Assembly: GCF_023015865.1 (NCBI RefSeq)
Contig: NZ_JALKBC010000021.1
Span: forward strand, 17,189 to 81,188
Length of the DNA: 64,000 bases
Direction: 5' to 3'
Origin: Arenibacter sp. F26102
Lineage (GTDB): Bacteria; Bacteroidota; Bacteroidia; Flavobacteriales; Flavobacteriaceae
Positions 18,736 through 28,270 of this stretch are shown here, piece after piece. The translations under genes and the position numbers were made by a program. The notes under the pieces were generated by a model that ran no database searches, was not told the DNA's origin, and saw only the letters and a program-made list of their open reading frames with translations. The stretch's first letter is position 1. The number at the start of each line of letters is the position of its first letter.

Positions 18736-19347
18736 ATGGAAACCAATGTAATTTATTTATTGATTGCTCTATTTTTAGGCGCTTGTCAAGATAGTCCTAA
18801 AACAGAAAACAAAGAAGATGGGGACCTACCCCCTATTTCTGTAGTAGAAATGGCCAAGGTTAAGGCTAAAGAGAATATAAAAGAGCAAGAACCTAGCAAT
18901 AAAGATGTTTGGAAAGCCTTAAAGAGCACCACACCATTAAGTAGCGAGCAAATTCTACCCTTTTTGCCAAAAATGATAAATGGCCACAAAATGGCAAACC
19001 AATATGCCTACCCAGGGGGCGGGCAAATGGCTACCGGGGGCTATGGCCCCGCAGACAATCAGCACAATTTTTCCATTGAAGATGGTGCCGGGTCCAAGGC
19101 CATAGTAAAAAACTTTTTCAATAGCTATATACTTAAACTACAAGGACCTGTAGAAACCGAATACATTTATTTGGAACGTGACGGTTACGAGACCATTGCC
19201 TTTTTACAGCCTAAAATCAGTAGGAACCAAATAGCTTTTATCTACAACAACAGGTTCAGGATAAGCTTGGAGGGTCCAGATAAAGCTATTGACCTCTGGT
19301 CCTATATCGACTTTGAAAACCTTAAAAAATTAGATCAATACAAATAA
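18736..19347 (+). CDS. Predicted lipoprotein, paralogue of the next gene
   Basis: A 203-residue protein. A short hydrophobic leader ends in LFLGAC, a lipobox. The mature part shares the order of motifs with the product at 19353-19979: a TPL-S/T-x-x-Q segment followed by an acidic/proline region (STTPLSSEQILPFLP here), a glycine-rich middle, an E-R-(D/N)-G strand (LERDGYETIAF) and a near-terminal Y-x-N-R-F strand (IYNNRFRISLEG). The two genes are therefore diverged tandem copies. The middle here has extra glycines (YPGGGQMATGGYGP). Function unknown; an outer-membrane-linked location is likely from the lipid anchor. It is 5 bp upstream of its paralogue. Confidence 0.72.
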   Translation: METNVIYLLIALFLGACQDSPKTENKEDGDLPPISVVEMAKVKAKENIKEQEPSNKDVWKALKSTTPLSSEQILPFLPKMINGHKMANQYAYPGGGQMATGGYGPADNQHNFSIEDGAGSKAIVKNFFNSYILKLQGPVETEYIYLERDGYETIAFLQPKISRNQIAFIYNNRFRISLEGPDKAIDLWSYIDFENLKKLDQYK

Positions 19348-19352
19348 AAATT

Positions 19353-19979
19353 ATGAAAAATCTACTAAAATCGGCCCTCGTTATTTTGCTTTTGGTTTCA
19401 TGTAAAGAAACCCCAAAAACGTCAGACCCATCAGCATCCAAGATATTGGATGGGGCAATAAATGAAGTTATTGGAAAGAATGACGATATCAATATAAAAT
19501 ATGATAATCTACTCAAGGAATTAGGTACCAAGACCCCATTGACCAATGACCAACTAATAGAGGCATTCCCAAAAAAATTGAGCAATCTAAGTTTAGATCC
19601 ATCAGAACAGAACAAAATAGAACCTGAAATTACCGATACCCAACTTGTTTCCGGCAGCTTTGGAGATGAAACTATTAGAATGGAAATTTTGGATGCCGCT
19701 GGGCAGAAGGCCGTTGGTGCCATAATACCCTTAAAAATGTTGCACCTCAACAAGATAACTTCAGAAAGCAACAATACCATAAGATATTCCAAAGTAGAGC
19801 GCAACGGAATTTTAACCTTTGGTACCGATCGGGATGCAGATACAAAAGCAGATTTTCAATCCGACCTTAGGTTTCTTTACGCCAATAGATTTTATGTAAC
19901 CCTGGAAGGCAAGGGGATGGACACCGATGCACTTTGGAAAGCCATGGGCATTGATAATTTGGGTGGTTTTAAAAATTAA
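19353..19979 (+). CDS. Predicted lipoprotein, paralogue of the preceding gene
   Basis: A 208-residue lipoprotein (leader ending LLLVSC, followed by KETPKTSDPS). It shares with the preceding protein the TPL segment (GTKTPLTNDQLIEAFPKK), the E-R-N-G strand (KVERNGILTFG) and the strand YANRFYVTLEGKG near the C-terminus. The 5-bp gap and shared architecture point to tandem duplication followed by strong divergence. No named domain recognised. It may bind the same partner as its sister in the envelope assembly; that is inference. Confidence 0.72.
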   Translation: MKNLLKSALVILLLVSCKETPKTSDPSASKILDGAINEVIGKNDDINIKYDNLLKELGTKTPLTNDQLIEAFPKKLSNLSLDPSEQNKIEPEITDTQLVSGSFGDETIRMEILDAAGQKAVGAIIPLKMLHLNKITSESNNTIRYSKVERNGILTFGTDRDADTKADFQSDLRFLYANRFYVTLEGKGMDTDALWKAMGIDNLGGFKN

Positions 19980-19999
19980 AATGAATAATACCTAAAGTT

Positions 20000-20485
20000 A
20001 TGGAATACTTTAAATCCCTTAATCAGTTTCAAATAGCAGGCCTTGTTCTGCAATTGATACTTCTGCCATTTTTGTTTATGGCCCTTCGCCGTTGGTGGTG
20101 GGCAAAACAATCCCTCCAATGGCCGAAAGTTAATGGTGTGGTTACAAAGGGACTCGATTTCCCCCTATCCAAAATAATCGATTTTCTATATACCTATGAA
20201 CTCAATGGCGCCACTTATACAGGAAAAGAGCCATTTTTTGCCAATTCGTTCAAGAAATTTTCACAAAAGAAAGCTTCAGGATTAATTGCCAAATATACTC
20301 TTGGGAAACAAGTAAATGTTTTTTACAATCCGTCAAACCCTAGGATATCCACCTTGGAGCCAGGAAGAAAAGATGGCGTAATGGGTGCCTTACTACTACT
20401 GTTCCTACTTTTTTTATTGGGAGCTGTGTCCCTCTACAACCCTTCAATAATAATAGAGATCATAGATTATTTTTCTAACCGGTAA
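20000..20485 (+). CDS. DUF3592 membrane protein
   Basis: A 161-residue protein with one membrane helix near the N-terminus and one near the C-terminus (MGALLLLFLLFLLGAVSLY). Between them lies the DUF3592 extracytoplasmic or cytoplasmic domain: a W-P-x-x-x-G-V-V strand (WPKVNGVVTKG), a Y-x-x-N-G-x-x-Y strand (YELNGATYTGK), a K-Q-V-N-V-F-Y-N-P strand and an L-E-P-G turn. Function unknown. It lies 20 bp after the lipoprotein pair and 12 bp before the next exported protein, within the same operon. Confidence 0.82.
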   Translation: MEYFKSLNQFQIAGLVLQLILLPFLFMALRRWWWAKQSLQWPKVNGVVTKGLDFPLSKIIDFLYTYELNGATYTGKEPFFANSFKKFSQKKASGLIAKYTLGKQVNVFYNPSNPRISTLEPGRKDGVMGALLLLFLLFLLGAVSLYNPSIIIEIIDYFSNR

Positions 20486-20497
20486 AACACATTTATT

Positions 20498-21220
20498 ATG
20501 AAAAAATCAGTTTTGTTTTTAGTAGCCTGTGCCTTTCAAGCTGGCATGGCCCAAACCAATCATATAGTGGATAATTATCCATTGAAAGCTATGGACCTGG
20601 TGTTGTTTTCCTTCGGAATGGACAACCCACTTACCATAGGAACTATCACAGATTCTGGAGAAATAGCTTTAAATTTCCCAAAAGATCTAAATTTTATTAC
20701 TGATGAGGTAAAAGCCAATTTTATGACGGACACGGCCTTTACCTTGTTTTCCAAATGTGATAATAGTTATGATATACTCGCAGAGGATAAAAATATTAAA
20801 GCAGCTGGTGGAGGTTATATTTCCCTAAGCACAAAAGAAAATCCGTATTCCGGATTGTTGTTTATGGTTACCGATGAAAATTTGGTTCCATGGTTGGAAT
20901 CTTATGGTGATATAGATGCTGTGTTGGGGTCCTATTTTGAATTGCTATATGTGGAATCCGATTTTGATTATAAAGGAGCATGTACTTCCACGGTTACTTA
21001 CACAGAAAACAATCCTGTTGAAACCCAATATGCCTATGATCTGAAGTTAAAGGCCGGATTTAATTTTATTGAATACAAAATTGAAAGTGTTGCCGAACAG
21101 AAGATACCCAGCATGTACGAAGAAAATGTATTCGACAAAATAAAGAAACCAAGTAAAATAACGGTAACATCATCACAAGCGGCCATGCCCAACACCAAGT
21201 TAATTGGAAAATACTTTTAA
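20498..21220 (+). CDS. Exported protein, paralogue of the next gene
   Basis: A 240-residue protein with a signal peptide (LFLVACAFQAGMAQ). The mature part is beta-rich. It shares a rough motif order with the next product: a G-x-I/T-x-D/V-G-x-I-x-L-N strand pair (GTITDSGEIALNFP), a later Y-V-x-x strand, and the end segment YDLKLKAGFNFIEYKI that matches YELKFNPGWNMVKTEV in the neighbour. No named family recognised. It is the eighth gene in the envelope operon, 12 bp from each neighbour. Confidence 0.68.
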   Translation: MKKSVLFLVACAFQAGMAQTNHIVDNYPLKAMDLVLFSFGMDNPLTIGTITDSGEIALNFPKDLNFITDEVKANFMTDTAFTLFSKCDNSYDILAEDKNIKAAGGGYISLSTKENPYSGLLFMVTDENLVPWLESYGDIDAVLGSYFELLYVESDFDYKGACTSTVTYTENNPVETQYAYDLKLKAGFNFIEYKIESVAEQKIPSMYEENVFDKIKKPSKITVTSSQAAMPNTKLIGKYF

Positions 21221-21232
21221 GAAAGGGAACCA

Positions 21233-22171
21233 ATGAAAACACTATACCATATTTTGCCAGTATTCCTTTTACTTATAGGGTTCCAGTCTTTCGCACAAAC
21301 ACCTGAGCAACAAAAAATGTTAGATAAGGCATTGAAAATGCGGGATAGCATTATGGAGAGCCTTAACCTTGAAGACGTACAAAAGCAGGCAGATCAGCAG
21401 CAGAAACAAGTGGAACTGGACAAAAAAGCCAATGCCAAAACAAGCCCCATCCCTACTGCCGCAAAAAGTGAAGATAAATATTGGAAAAACACCTGGGCCA
21501 GTGATAAGGACAAGAAATTTGAAAATTGGAACAAGGGAGCTGCAGATCTTGTCTTCAACTATGCATATGACTCCAGAAATGATAAAATAAATTATGTGAA
21601 AGTTGGGGCTATTAAGGTAGATGGGAGTATTGAATTGAATCCTACATACAAGATTCCCGTGTTACAACCATTGAACCACTTTAAAAACAGCAATAACTTT
21701 TTTGACATCCATAATCCGGATTCTTATGAGTATAGTAATGAAAAAGCTGGCTTTAAGCTCAACCCTTATTTATTGGTGTACCAAGACGGGCAACAGATCG
21801 GGATCTTAACGATTGGTAATTCTGCAAAAGTAACCCTCAACCTATTAACCCCGGGCGATCTATATTTTGGGGATGAGGGATATATCCTGTCTTGGGTCTA
21901 TGTTGACGAAGCTTGTGCTATAAGGGCCAATGAAAATTGGAGTGGGGACTTAAGCAATTCCGGAACTCCAATAATGATGGAAACCAGTGTTGTTTATGAG
22001 CTTAAATTTAATCCTGGCTGGAATATGGTGAAAACCGAAGTAATAGGTACCTATGAATTTCCAAATGCCCCGGAAGAGGACAGATCCAGATATAAAAAGC
22101 ATGAGCACACCTCTACTGCTTCCATACCAAATGATGCTACCTATTTCTTTAGATTATCGGCACAGTATTGA
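21233..22171 (+). CDS. Exported protein, paralogue of the preceding gene
   Basis: A 312-residue protein with a signal peptide (ILPVFLLLIGFQSFAQ). A Gln/Lys-rich helical linker (about residues 22-80, likely coiled coil) precedes a beta-rich domain. That domain contains VGAIKVDGSIELN and ends with YELKFNPGWNMVKTEV, which matches the preceding protein. The extra N-terminal helix distinguishes the two. It is the last gene of the operon and is convergent with a histidine-kinase gene 72 bp away; no clear terminator was found between them. Function unknown. Confidence 0.68.
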   Translation: MKTLYHILPVFLLLIGFQSFAQTPEQQKMLDKALKMRDSIMESLNLEDVQKQADQQQKQVELDKKANAKTSPIPTAAKSEDKYWKNTWASDKDKKFENWNKGAADLVFNYAYDSRNDKINYVKVGAIKVDGSIELNPTYKIPVLQPLNHFKNSNNFFDIHNPDSYEYSNEKAGFKLNPYLLVYQDGQQIGILTIGNSAKVTLNLLTPGDLYFGDEGYILSWVYVDEACAIRANENWSGDLSNSGTPIMMETSVVYELKFNPGWNMVKTEVIGTYEFPNAPEEDRSRYKKHEHTSTASIPNDATYFFRLSAQY

Positions 22172-22243
22172 CCGAATATCATGCGTCCATAAAAATCCAT
22201 TACAATCTCTAAAATATCTAGTGGATTTATTGGCTATGGTTTT

Positions 22244-23446
22244 TTACTTTTCCAAAGTAAAAATAAACTTCGCACCCTTTCCAAGTTCCGATTCCACCTT
22301 GATGTCCCCCCCTAATTTTTCAACTATTTTCTTTACTGTTGCCAGTCCTATCCCATTTCCAGGGCGACCAAATTTATCGGTGGCCAATAATCTTTCGAAA
22401 ATTTTAAATATCTTTTCCTGATGCTTTGCTGCTATTCCAGGTCCATTGTCTTCTACATAGAAAAGGTAATGGGTATCCAATTCCGTTACCCCTAGCTCAA
22501 TTTTAACCCTCTCCTTGTCATTGTATTTAATGGCATTGGTAACCAGATTAATAAGAACCTGATGTATCGCCGTTTTATTGACTTTAATATGGGTCAATTC
22601 TGATTTTAAAACCAGATTTAAACTGTGATCAAAATTAAAAAGTCCTTCTATGTCAGTTCTCAAACTTTCCAAATCAATATTTGATTTTCCCTCACCCAAT
22701 ATGCTCTCGGCCTTGCTATAGTGCAGTAAACCTTCAATTAGACCAATTAGATTATCGGAGGAACTAACAATCATTTCCAACATTTGCAAACCTTCACTAT
22801 CCAACGTCCCCTTATATTGGTTTTGGAAAAGTTGCGCCAAACTGGAAATATTTATCAAGGGTGATTTAAGGTCATGTGCAGCAACAACGGCAAACCTTTC
22901 CAAGGCCTCATTTTTTTCTTCCAATTTCGCTATCGCCTGCTCCAACAGTATTTTATTCCTTCTTAACTCCAATAAATTCATCACCTGATTTGAAAGGGCA
23001 GTTAAGGATCTAATCTGGCTTTGACTTAATAAATTAGGTTTATGATCTATGACGCACAAGGTTCCTAACGGAAGTCCTGCTTCAGTGACCAGTGGTACAC
23101 CGGCATAGAAAATTACATGGGGATCACCTGTAACTATTGGATTGTCATGAAAGCGTTCATCCATTCTGGCATCCTGAACAATAAATACATCATTTGGCGT
23201 ATTAATGGCATGTCCACAAAAAGCATACTCTTTAGGTGTTTCAGTGGCATCCAAACCATGGTGGGACTTAAACCACTGCCGCTTATCGTCTATGAGACTA
23301 ATTAGGGAAATTGGGGTTCCGCATATTTCCGCAGCAATCGTAGTTAGATTGTCATAATCGGATTCTGGCAATGTATCCAAGATAGAATAGGAATCCAATT
23401 CCTTTATTCTTTCCTTTTCATTTTGGGGGACTTTGGGTTTTTTCAG
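22244..23446 (-). CDS. GAF-domain sensor histidine kinase, probable CTG start
   Basis: A soluble kinase of about 400 residues. It has an N-terminal GAF domain (SYSILDTLPESDYDNLT through GTLCVIDH), a coiled linker, a HisKA domain with the H-box VAAHDLKSPLI, and a HATPase domain with NLVTNAIKYND and the G-box GNGIGLATVKK. There is no receiver or output domain, so the partner regulator is elsewhere. The start is unusual: the family's leader pattern (NEKERIKELDSYSILDT) runs upstream of the TTG at 23398, and no ATG, GTG or TTG occurs before the in-frame stop. A CTG at 23446 is the only near-start codon that keeps the whole pattern. It may be the real start, or a frameshift or error may hide one. 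It is convergent with the envelope operon. Confidence 0.85.
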   Translation of the reverse strand: MKKPKVPQNEKERIKELDSYSILDTLPESDYDNLTTIAAEICGTPISLISLIDDKRQWFKSHHGLDATETPKEYAFCGHAINTPNDVFIVQDARMDERFHDNPIVTGDPHVIFYAGVPLVTEAGLPLGTLCVIDHKPNLLSQSQIRSLTALSNQVMNLLELRRNKILLEQAIAKLEEKNEALERFAVVAAHDLKSPLINISSLAQLFQNQYKGTLDSEGLQMLEMIVSSSDNLIGLIEGLLHYSKAESILGEGKSNIDLESLRTDIEGLFNFDHSLNLVLKSELTHIKVNKTAIHQVLINLVTNAIKYNDKERVKIELGVTELDTHYLFYVEDNGPGIAAKHQEKIFKIFERLLATDKFGRPGNGIGLATVKKIVEKLGGDIKVESELGKGAKFIFTLEK

Positions 23447-23474
23447 GGCTTTATTATTTTAAGTATTGCTAGAT

Positions 23475-25223
23475 CTAAAATACCATACTTTTGGCAATAC
23501 CGTTTTGAGTATAGTTTATGGTAAAGGTAAGGGTTTTAAGGTTCGCTTTCAACTGCGCCTTGTCACTGTTATTGGTCCAGACAATGTCCAATTCGCTCTC
23601 AGGAGTTTCATTAATTGTCACGCTACCCATAAATGCCTTTGACATATTTCTTAACCTGATTATGGCGAGTTGATTTAATACGATATCCCTTTTAAGACCT
23701 TGCTCCACATCCTGTAGGGATAAAGTAGTTCTATTAATTTCCTTATGGCCTCCACTACCCCCTTTATCAGCGGCCTCATAATCGTTCTTTCCAGCAAAAA
23801 TATCCAAATACCATACCTGGGGGATTCCCGGCATAAACATTTGGATGGCCCTTGCCAATAACAGTTTTTTTTCATCTTCGCCCAAGGCGCTAAAAAAGGT
23901 TGCATTTACCTGATAATAAGAAATCTTTTTCCCTGAAGGGTCATAGAGATTTTTAACCCTTCCTCCCCTATCCATAATTTTATTCATGATGGCCTCTATC
24001 TCTTCATCCAACAGCAAGCCTTTATTATAAACTCCGTTGACCTCCTTTCCCTTTAGATCCAATACAGGTATCCCGTCATGACAGCCCAACATGTTTACCG
24101 TTTTATAACCTTTCCCAATTATTTCTTTGACCCAGACCAACAATGCCTTGTTGGTACCATTTTCCAGGGTGTGAATGGTGAGTCCCGGCAAGAAGAAATC
24201 GTAAATATAATAGCCTTCCGCGGCCACCTCATCGTGCAGATGAAGTCCGTATTCTGCATGGATCTCCGGCAGCAACATCAAATTGTTCTTTTGGGCCATT
24301 TGTTTTATGCGCTCTAAATACTCCCAGGTACCGGGTTTATTAAAAAAGTTGGATTGACCAACCTCTTTATGCAGATAGGCAAAGGCATCCAGCCTTAGAA
24401 TTCTGCAACCAAAACCTTTTACCTTTTCCAAGGTTTCCTCATAAAAATCCCAAACCAAGGGAGATTTTGCGTTGACATCCATTTGACCCAAATAGGACCG
24501 ATTCCGATTTACAATTTTCAAGATTTCACTTTTAAATTGTTGGCAGTCGTGAAAATCCAGGTTGTTAAAATCTTCTCCTATTTCTATTACCCTATTTACC
24601 TTGTTACAGATTGATTCTACCTGAGCGCGTGATAACTCCTTTATATCTTCTAAATCGTTGGGGGTAATCTTATTATAACCAATATGCTGATAAAAGGTGT
24701 TCCAATAAGGCCTTTCCGAACCATCCGGGAAATACACCTTTAAAATGGGCAATCCGGATTTCCTCATAAATAGCTTATTGAGATACTCTTTCTTGGGGAT
24801 TATAACCCCATCCTCCCCCATTTTACCATCGCCTTCCCAGAACTCGTTCCAGTTGATAAAAAAGTCCTTGAATTTTGAGTCGTCGCCCTGCTTCAATAAG
24901 TCTTGGAATTGTGGTGACGCCACCGATAAATGGTTTAAAACAATATCAAACTTCAAACCTATATTTAGTCTATCCAAGGCCATTAGATCATTCTCGGAGA
25001 TCAATTCTTTATTTAAGTTATAATCTATAATGGAAAATCCTCTATCTAAGTCACTATTAAAGAAGGTAGGCAATACATAAAACAAGGAAAACACATCTTT
25101 AAACTCGGGCATTTCCAACATCTTTACAAGGTCGTGCAGCTTAGCGCCAATGCTATCGGGATAGGCATTTAGCATTACACCATTACCAATATTTTTGTTA
25201 TGTGCTTTATTCTCTTTTGACAT
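23475..25223 (-). CDS. Sucrose-phosphorylase-like glycoside hydrolase family 13 enzyme
   Basis: A 582-residue GH13 protein of the sucrose phosphorylase type (subfamily 18-like). The catalytic residues are visible: nucleophile Asp279 in RLDAFAY, acid/base Glu320 in LLPEIHAEYG and the third carboxylate Asp383 in GCHDGIP. The N-terminus has the pattern RGFSIIDY expected of phosphorylases that move a glucosyl unit to phosphate. The likely reaction is sucrose + phosphate to glucose 1-phosphate + fructose, but relatives act on glucosylglycerate, glucosylglycerol or sucrose 6-phosphate. The PfkB sugar-kinase and SLC45-like transporter genes upstream favour sucrose. Cytoplasmic, no signal peptide. 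The genes are close, so it is probably co-transcribed with them. Confidence 0.85.
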   Translation of the reverse strand: MSKENKAHNKNIGNGVMLNAYPDSIGAKLHDLVKMLEMPEFKDVFSLFYVLPTFFNSDLDRGFSIIDYNLNKELISENDLMALDRLNIGLKFDIVLNHLSVASPQFQDLLKQGDDSKFKDFFINWNEFWEGDGKMGEDGVIIPKKEYLNKLFMRKSGLPILKVYFPDGSERPYWNTFYQHIGYNKITPNDLEDIKELSRAQVESICNKVNRVIEIGEDFNNLDFHDCQQFKSEILKIVNRNRSYLGQMDVNAKSPLVWDFYEETLEKVKGFGCRILRLDAFAYLHKEVGQSNFFNKPGTWEYLERIKQMAQKNNLMLLPEIHAEYGLHLHDEVAAEGYYIYDFFLPGLTIHTLENGTNKALLVWVKEIIGKGYKTVNMLGCHDGIPVLDLKGKEVNGVYNKGLLLDEEIEAIMNKIMDRGGRVKNLYDPSGKKISYYQVNATFFSALGEDEKKLLLARAIQMFMPGIPQVWYLDIFAGKNDYEAADKGGSGGHKEINRTTLSLQDVEQGLKRDIVLNQLAIIRLRNMSKAFMGSVTINETPESELDIVWTNNSDKAQLKANLKTLTFTINYTQNGIAKSMVF

Positions 25224-25270
25224 ATTCTTTTGAGCGTTCTAAACTTTCTTTTGAGTTAATAGATTAAAAT

Positions 25271-26197
25271 CTATAGAAGTTCGGATAATATATTGATGTT
25301 GTCTGGCAACCTACCAACATTCTGCAGTTTTATGGCTGCTAGTTGCAAGGCCACCTCCAAGCATTTTTCAACTGGTTTCTCTTTTATATAGGCAAACAAA
25401 AACCCGGACCAAAATGCATCGCCGGCACCAGTGGTATCCATTACATTATCCACTTTAATGGCAGGTAATTGAATAACCCCTTTTCCTTTTTGGGATAGTT
25501 TAACCCCTTTGCTACCAAGGGTTAAACAGACCATGTCTACCCCTTCCGAATGAAAAAAGTTAAATATCTCATCATGTGACAGAGTTTGCTCAAAAAGCCT
25601 CAGCATATCATCCTCGCTAATTTTGACCAAGGGATCAAACTTGCAATAAGCCTTAATTACCCTAAGGGCTTCTTCTTGGCTTTCCCATAATTTTTTAGCG
25701 TAATTTACGTCTATACTTAATTTACAACCCTGGTTATATGCCTCTTCCGCCTTTTTCAATATAGTTGTCCTAGCCGGGTCCATACTCAATGCAAAACAAG
25801 TGGTGTGAAATATTGTGGTATTCCCAAGAATGTCCGTGTTGATCTGATTTTCGGAAATACAATAATCCGAGGCACGATATGGAATAAAATCTGGTGTACT
25901 TTGCGATCTTGAAACAAAAATTACGCTGGTTGGGCTGTCATCAACTGTCTTTATATAGTTGGTATCTACACCTACTTCTGCGAGTCTTTTAAAAATATAT
26001 TCACCAAAACCATCATCCCCTACCGTTGCTACCAAAACCGATTTTAATCCCAGTCTGGCAGAATTCATTGCAACATTGGTAGGAGAACCACCTAAATATC
26101 TATGATAATCGCGAGTTTCATTAATATTCACCCCAGGCTGTTGCCCTATAAAATCGACAAGCACTTCCCCCACACATAGAATATCTATGTTTCTCAT
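25271..26197 (-). CDS. PfkB family carbohydrate kinase, probable fructokinase
   Basis: About 308 residues from the ATG at 26197 (MRNIDILCVGEVLVDFIG), preferred to the ATG at 26230 because the family starts at this beta strand. It has the PfkB signature 1 region (GGSPTNVAMNSARLG) and signature 2 DTTGAGDAFWSGF with catalytic Asp260. These kinases phosphorylate sugars with ATP at the terminal hydroxyl. In this cassette it would phosphorylate fructose released by the phosphorylase. Its stop lies 48 bp before the phosphorylase start. Kinases of this fold also act on other sugars, so the substrate rests on context. Confidence 0.88.
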   Translation of the reverse strand: MRNIDILCVGEVLVDFIGQQPGVNINETRDYHRYLGGSPTNVAMNSARLGLKSVLVATVGDDGFGEYIFKRLAEVGVDTNYIKTVDDSPTSVIFVSRSQSTPDFIPYRASDYCISENQINTDILGNTTIFHTTCFALSMDPARTTILKKAEEAYNQGCKLSIDVNYAKKLWESQEEALRVIKAYCKFDPLVKISEDDMLRLFEQTLSHDEIFNFFHSEGVDMVCLTLGSKGVKLSQKGKGVIQLPAIKVDNVMDTTGAGDAFWSGFLFAYIKEKPVEKCLEVALQLAAIKLQNVGRLPDNINILSELL

Positions 26198-26300
26198 ATT
26201 ATCTTTCAATTTATTATTCCTTAAATTCACTCGGTCTTTAACCCATCTCCTTCGTAAAAAAGAATAAGTGGTAGATTAGATTTATACTCATGATTGATAA

Positions 26301-27635
26301 TCAATTAATTTGTGCCTTGGCATAATCCTTGGAAATAAACATACAAGAAATGGCTCCGAGTATAAAACACACCCCAACAAAAGCCAAAGCATTTCTTGGA
26401 TCTCCCTGAAACAAGGCATCATAAAAAAATGGTACGGTAGCCATACTTATAAACTGCGGCACCACTATAAACATATTGAAAATACCCATATAGACCCCCA
26501 TTCGCGCCATTGGCACGGAATACGAAAGTATTACATAAGGAACAGCCATTATGGAAGCCCAAGCTACACCAACCAGAAACATACATAGGTAAAACATGGT
26601 GGTCGTGGTAGCAATTTGCATAGAAAGAAAACCTATGGCCCCTATAACCAAGAAAACGGCATGTGTTAATCTATGGCCCAATTTTTTTCCTATCCATGGA
26701 ATGGCGAAAGAAATTGTAAAACAGGCAACACTAAATATAGCCAAACTAATACCTCCATAAAATGCACCTTTTTCAAAATCAGGATGAGCCGGAGAGGCGG
26801 CCCCAAATACGTGACGTGCGATGGCCAAGGAAAGATATTGCCACATTAAAGGCAGGCCGTACCAAACAAAGAACATAACCCACCAAAGTTGTTTCATTGT
26901 TTTGGGCATGGTAACAATTGCCTCCTTCACTTCAATAAAAACCTTGGCAATACTGCCTTTATCCTTTTTAAATTCCTCCATATTTTCCGGAGGATATTCG
27001 TCCGTGGTAAAAATGGTCCACAATACAGTACCAAGCATGACCATTGCACCCAAGACAAATGAATATTTTATAAAATTGGGAATCCCGTTGGCATTCTCCA
27101 ACTCTGCAATTTCACCATAGGCCCCTAGTGTAATGATTCCTAAAAATCCCAACAACCAAGGCATTATGTTTGCCGAAAATTGGCCAAGGCCAACGAAAAA
27201 ACTTTGAACTGAAAATCCCAATGTTCTTTGTTCTGCTGGTAATTTATCAGCAATAAAAGCCCTAAAGGGCTCCATAGCAATGTTCATTGAGGCATCCAGA
27301 ATCCATAATAAACCAGCGGCCATCCAGAGGGTTGAGGAATATGGCATAAAAATCAGGGCAACACTTGCCAAAATGGCGCCAACCAAGAAATACGGACGAC
27401 GACGTCCTAATTTTGTCCATGTTTTATCGCTCATGGCTCCAATAATAGGTTGCACCAATAAACCAGTAAGAGGTCCTGCCAACCACAACCAAGGTATTTG
27501 TGCCTCATCTGCACCTAAATACCTATATATAGGACTCATGTTGGCTTGTTGTAGTCCGAATCCGAATTGAATTCCTAGAAATCCGAAATTCATATTCCAA
27601 ATTTGCCAAAAACTTAACTTAGGTTTGTTTAGCAT
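26301..27635 (-). CDS. SLC45-like MFS sugar transporter
   Basis: A 444-residue protein with 12 predicted helices. The N-terminal half carries the motif GAMSDKTWTKLGRRRPYF, typical of the SLC45/GPH-like sucrose transporters (normally G-x-x-S-D-x-x-x-x-x-x-G-R-R-R-P), after a WLWLAGPLTG segment. These transporters bring sucrose or related disaccharides in with protons or sodium. It is the first gene of the cassette (transporter, kinase, phosphorylase) and about 630 bp from the divergent LacI-type regulator gene. A sucrose-uptake role is inferred from family and context. No matching operator was found directly in front of this gene. Confidence 0.88.
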   Translation of the reverse strand: MLNKPKLSFWQIWNMNFGFLGIQFGFGLQQANMSPIYRYLGADEAQIPWLWLAGPLTGLLVQPIIGAMSDKTWTKLGRRRPYFLVGAILASVALIFMPYSSTLWMAAGLLWILDASMNIAMEPFRAFIADKLPAEQRTLGFSVQSFFVGLGQFSANIMPWLLGFLGIITLGAYGEIAELENANGIPNFIKYSFVLGAMVMLGTVLWTIFTTDEYPPENMEEFKKDKGSIAKVFIEVKEAIVTMPKTMKQLWWVMFFVWYGLPLMWQYLSLAIARHVFGAASPAHPDFEKGAFYGGISLAIFSVACFTISFAIPWIGKKLGHRLTHAVFLVIGAIGFLSMQIATTTTMFYLCMFLVGVAWASIMAVPYVILSYSVPMARMGVYMGIFNMFIVVPQFISMATVPFFYDALFQGDPRNALAFVGVCFILGAISCMFISKDYAKAQIN

Positions 27636-28189
27636 ACCATATCTTTTGAAGGTTATTCCTGTTATTTAACAAGCTATTGTTACCCATGAATTTAGTCATT
27701 TTTAGTTCAGTCATAGAAAACAAAAAGTACTTCTGACCCTAAGCTTTATTCTTTATTAATATATGTTGTAGTATTTGTGAACTGATGATGATGATACGGC
27801 GGCACCAACCCTATTAAATTCAGAGCAAACCGATATGCCATTTATAAGGATTTCGCCTAATAATTTTATCTAATTGATAATAAATCTTGGTTAGTAAAAG
27901 AGTCGATACAATGTTTCCACAACATCAACTCCTTTTACATAACACTTGAAAAAACAATCAACCAACCTAAAAAAATCTATATTTTGGCGTAGGTTTCCTA
28001 TCCCAAAGAAGGATATCGCCCCATATATTTATTTACTTTTTGAAAGTATGATACACCCATAAAATCCGGAATTTCCATTTTATAACAGATGTCCTTATTT
28101 GACCTTGCAATTCCAATTATTTAACGGGAATTGTGAGCTTCCTTGCTAAATTTATAATTATAAATACCATAAATTATCAAACTCCCAAA
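27636..28189. other. Divergent intergenic region between transporter and regulator genes
   Basis: About 550 bp before the operator pair. It contains no gene I can support and should carry the transporter promoter. No exact TAnnTTTG box or second operator palindrome was found near the transporter start. Confidence 0.4.
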
Positions 28190-28224
28190 CGAAAACGTTT
28201 TCGAAATCAACGAAAACGTTTTAG
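28190..28224. promoter_or_regulatory. Pair of LacI-type operators upstream of the regulator gene
   Basis: A perfect 14-bp palindrome (CGAAAACGTTTTCG, 28190-28203) is followed by a second, nearly identical site (CGAAAACGTTTTAG, 28211-28224). The centres are 21 bp apart, two turns of the helix. LacI-type repressors bind such palindromes with a central CG. The pair lies about 47 bp before the LacI-type start, so the regulator probably controls its own gene and perhaps the transporter cassette. Confidence 0.85.
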
Positions 28225-28270
28225 ATTTTCATTTTTTTGTATATTTATTATTGAAAAATAAAACTACTGG

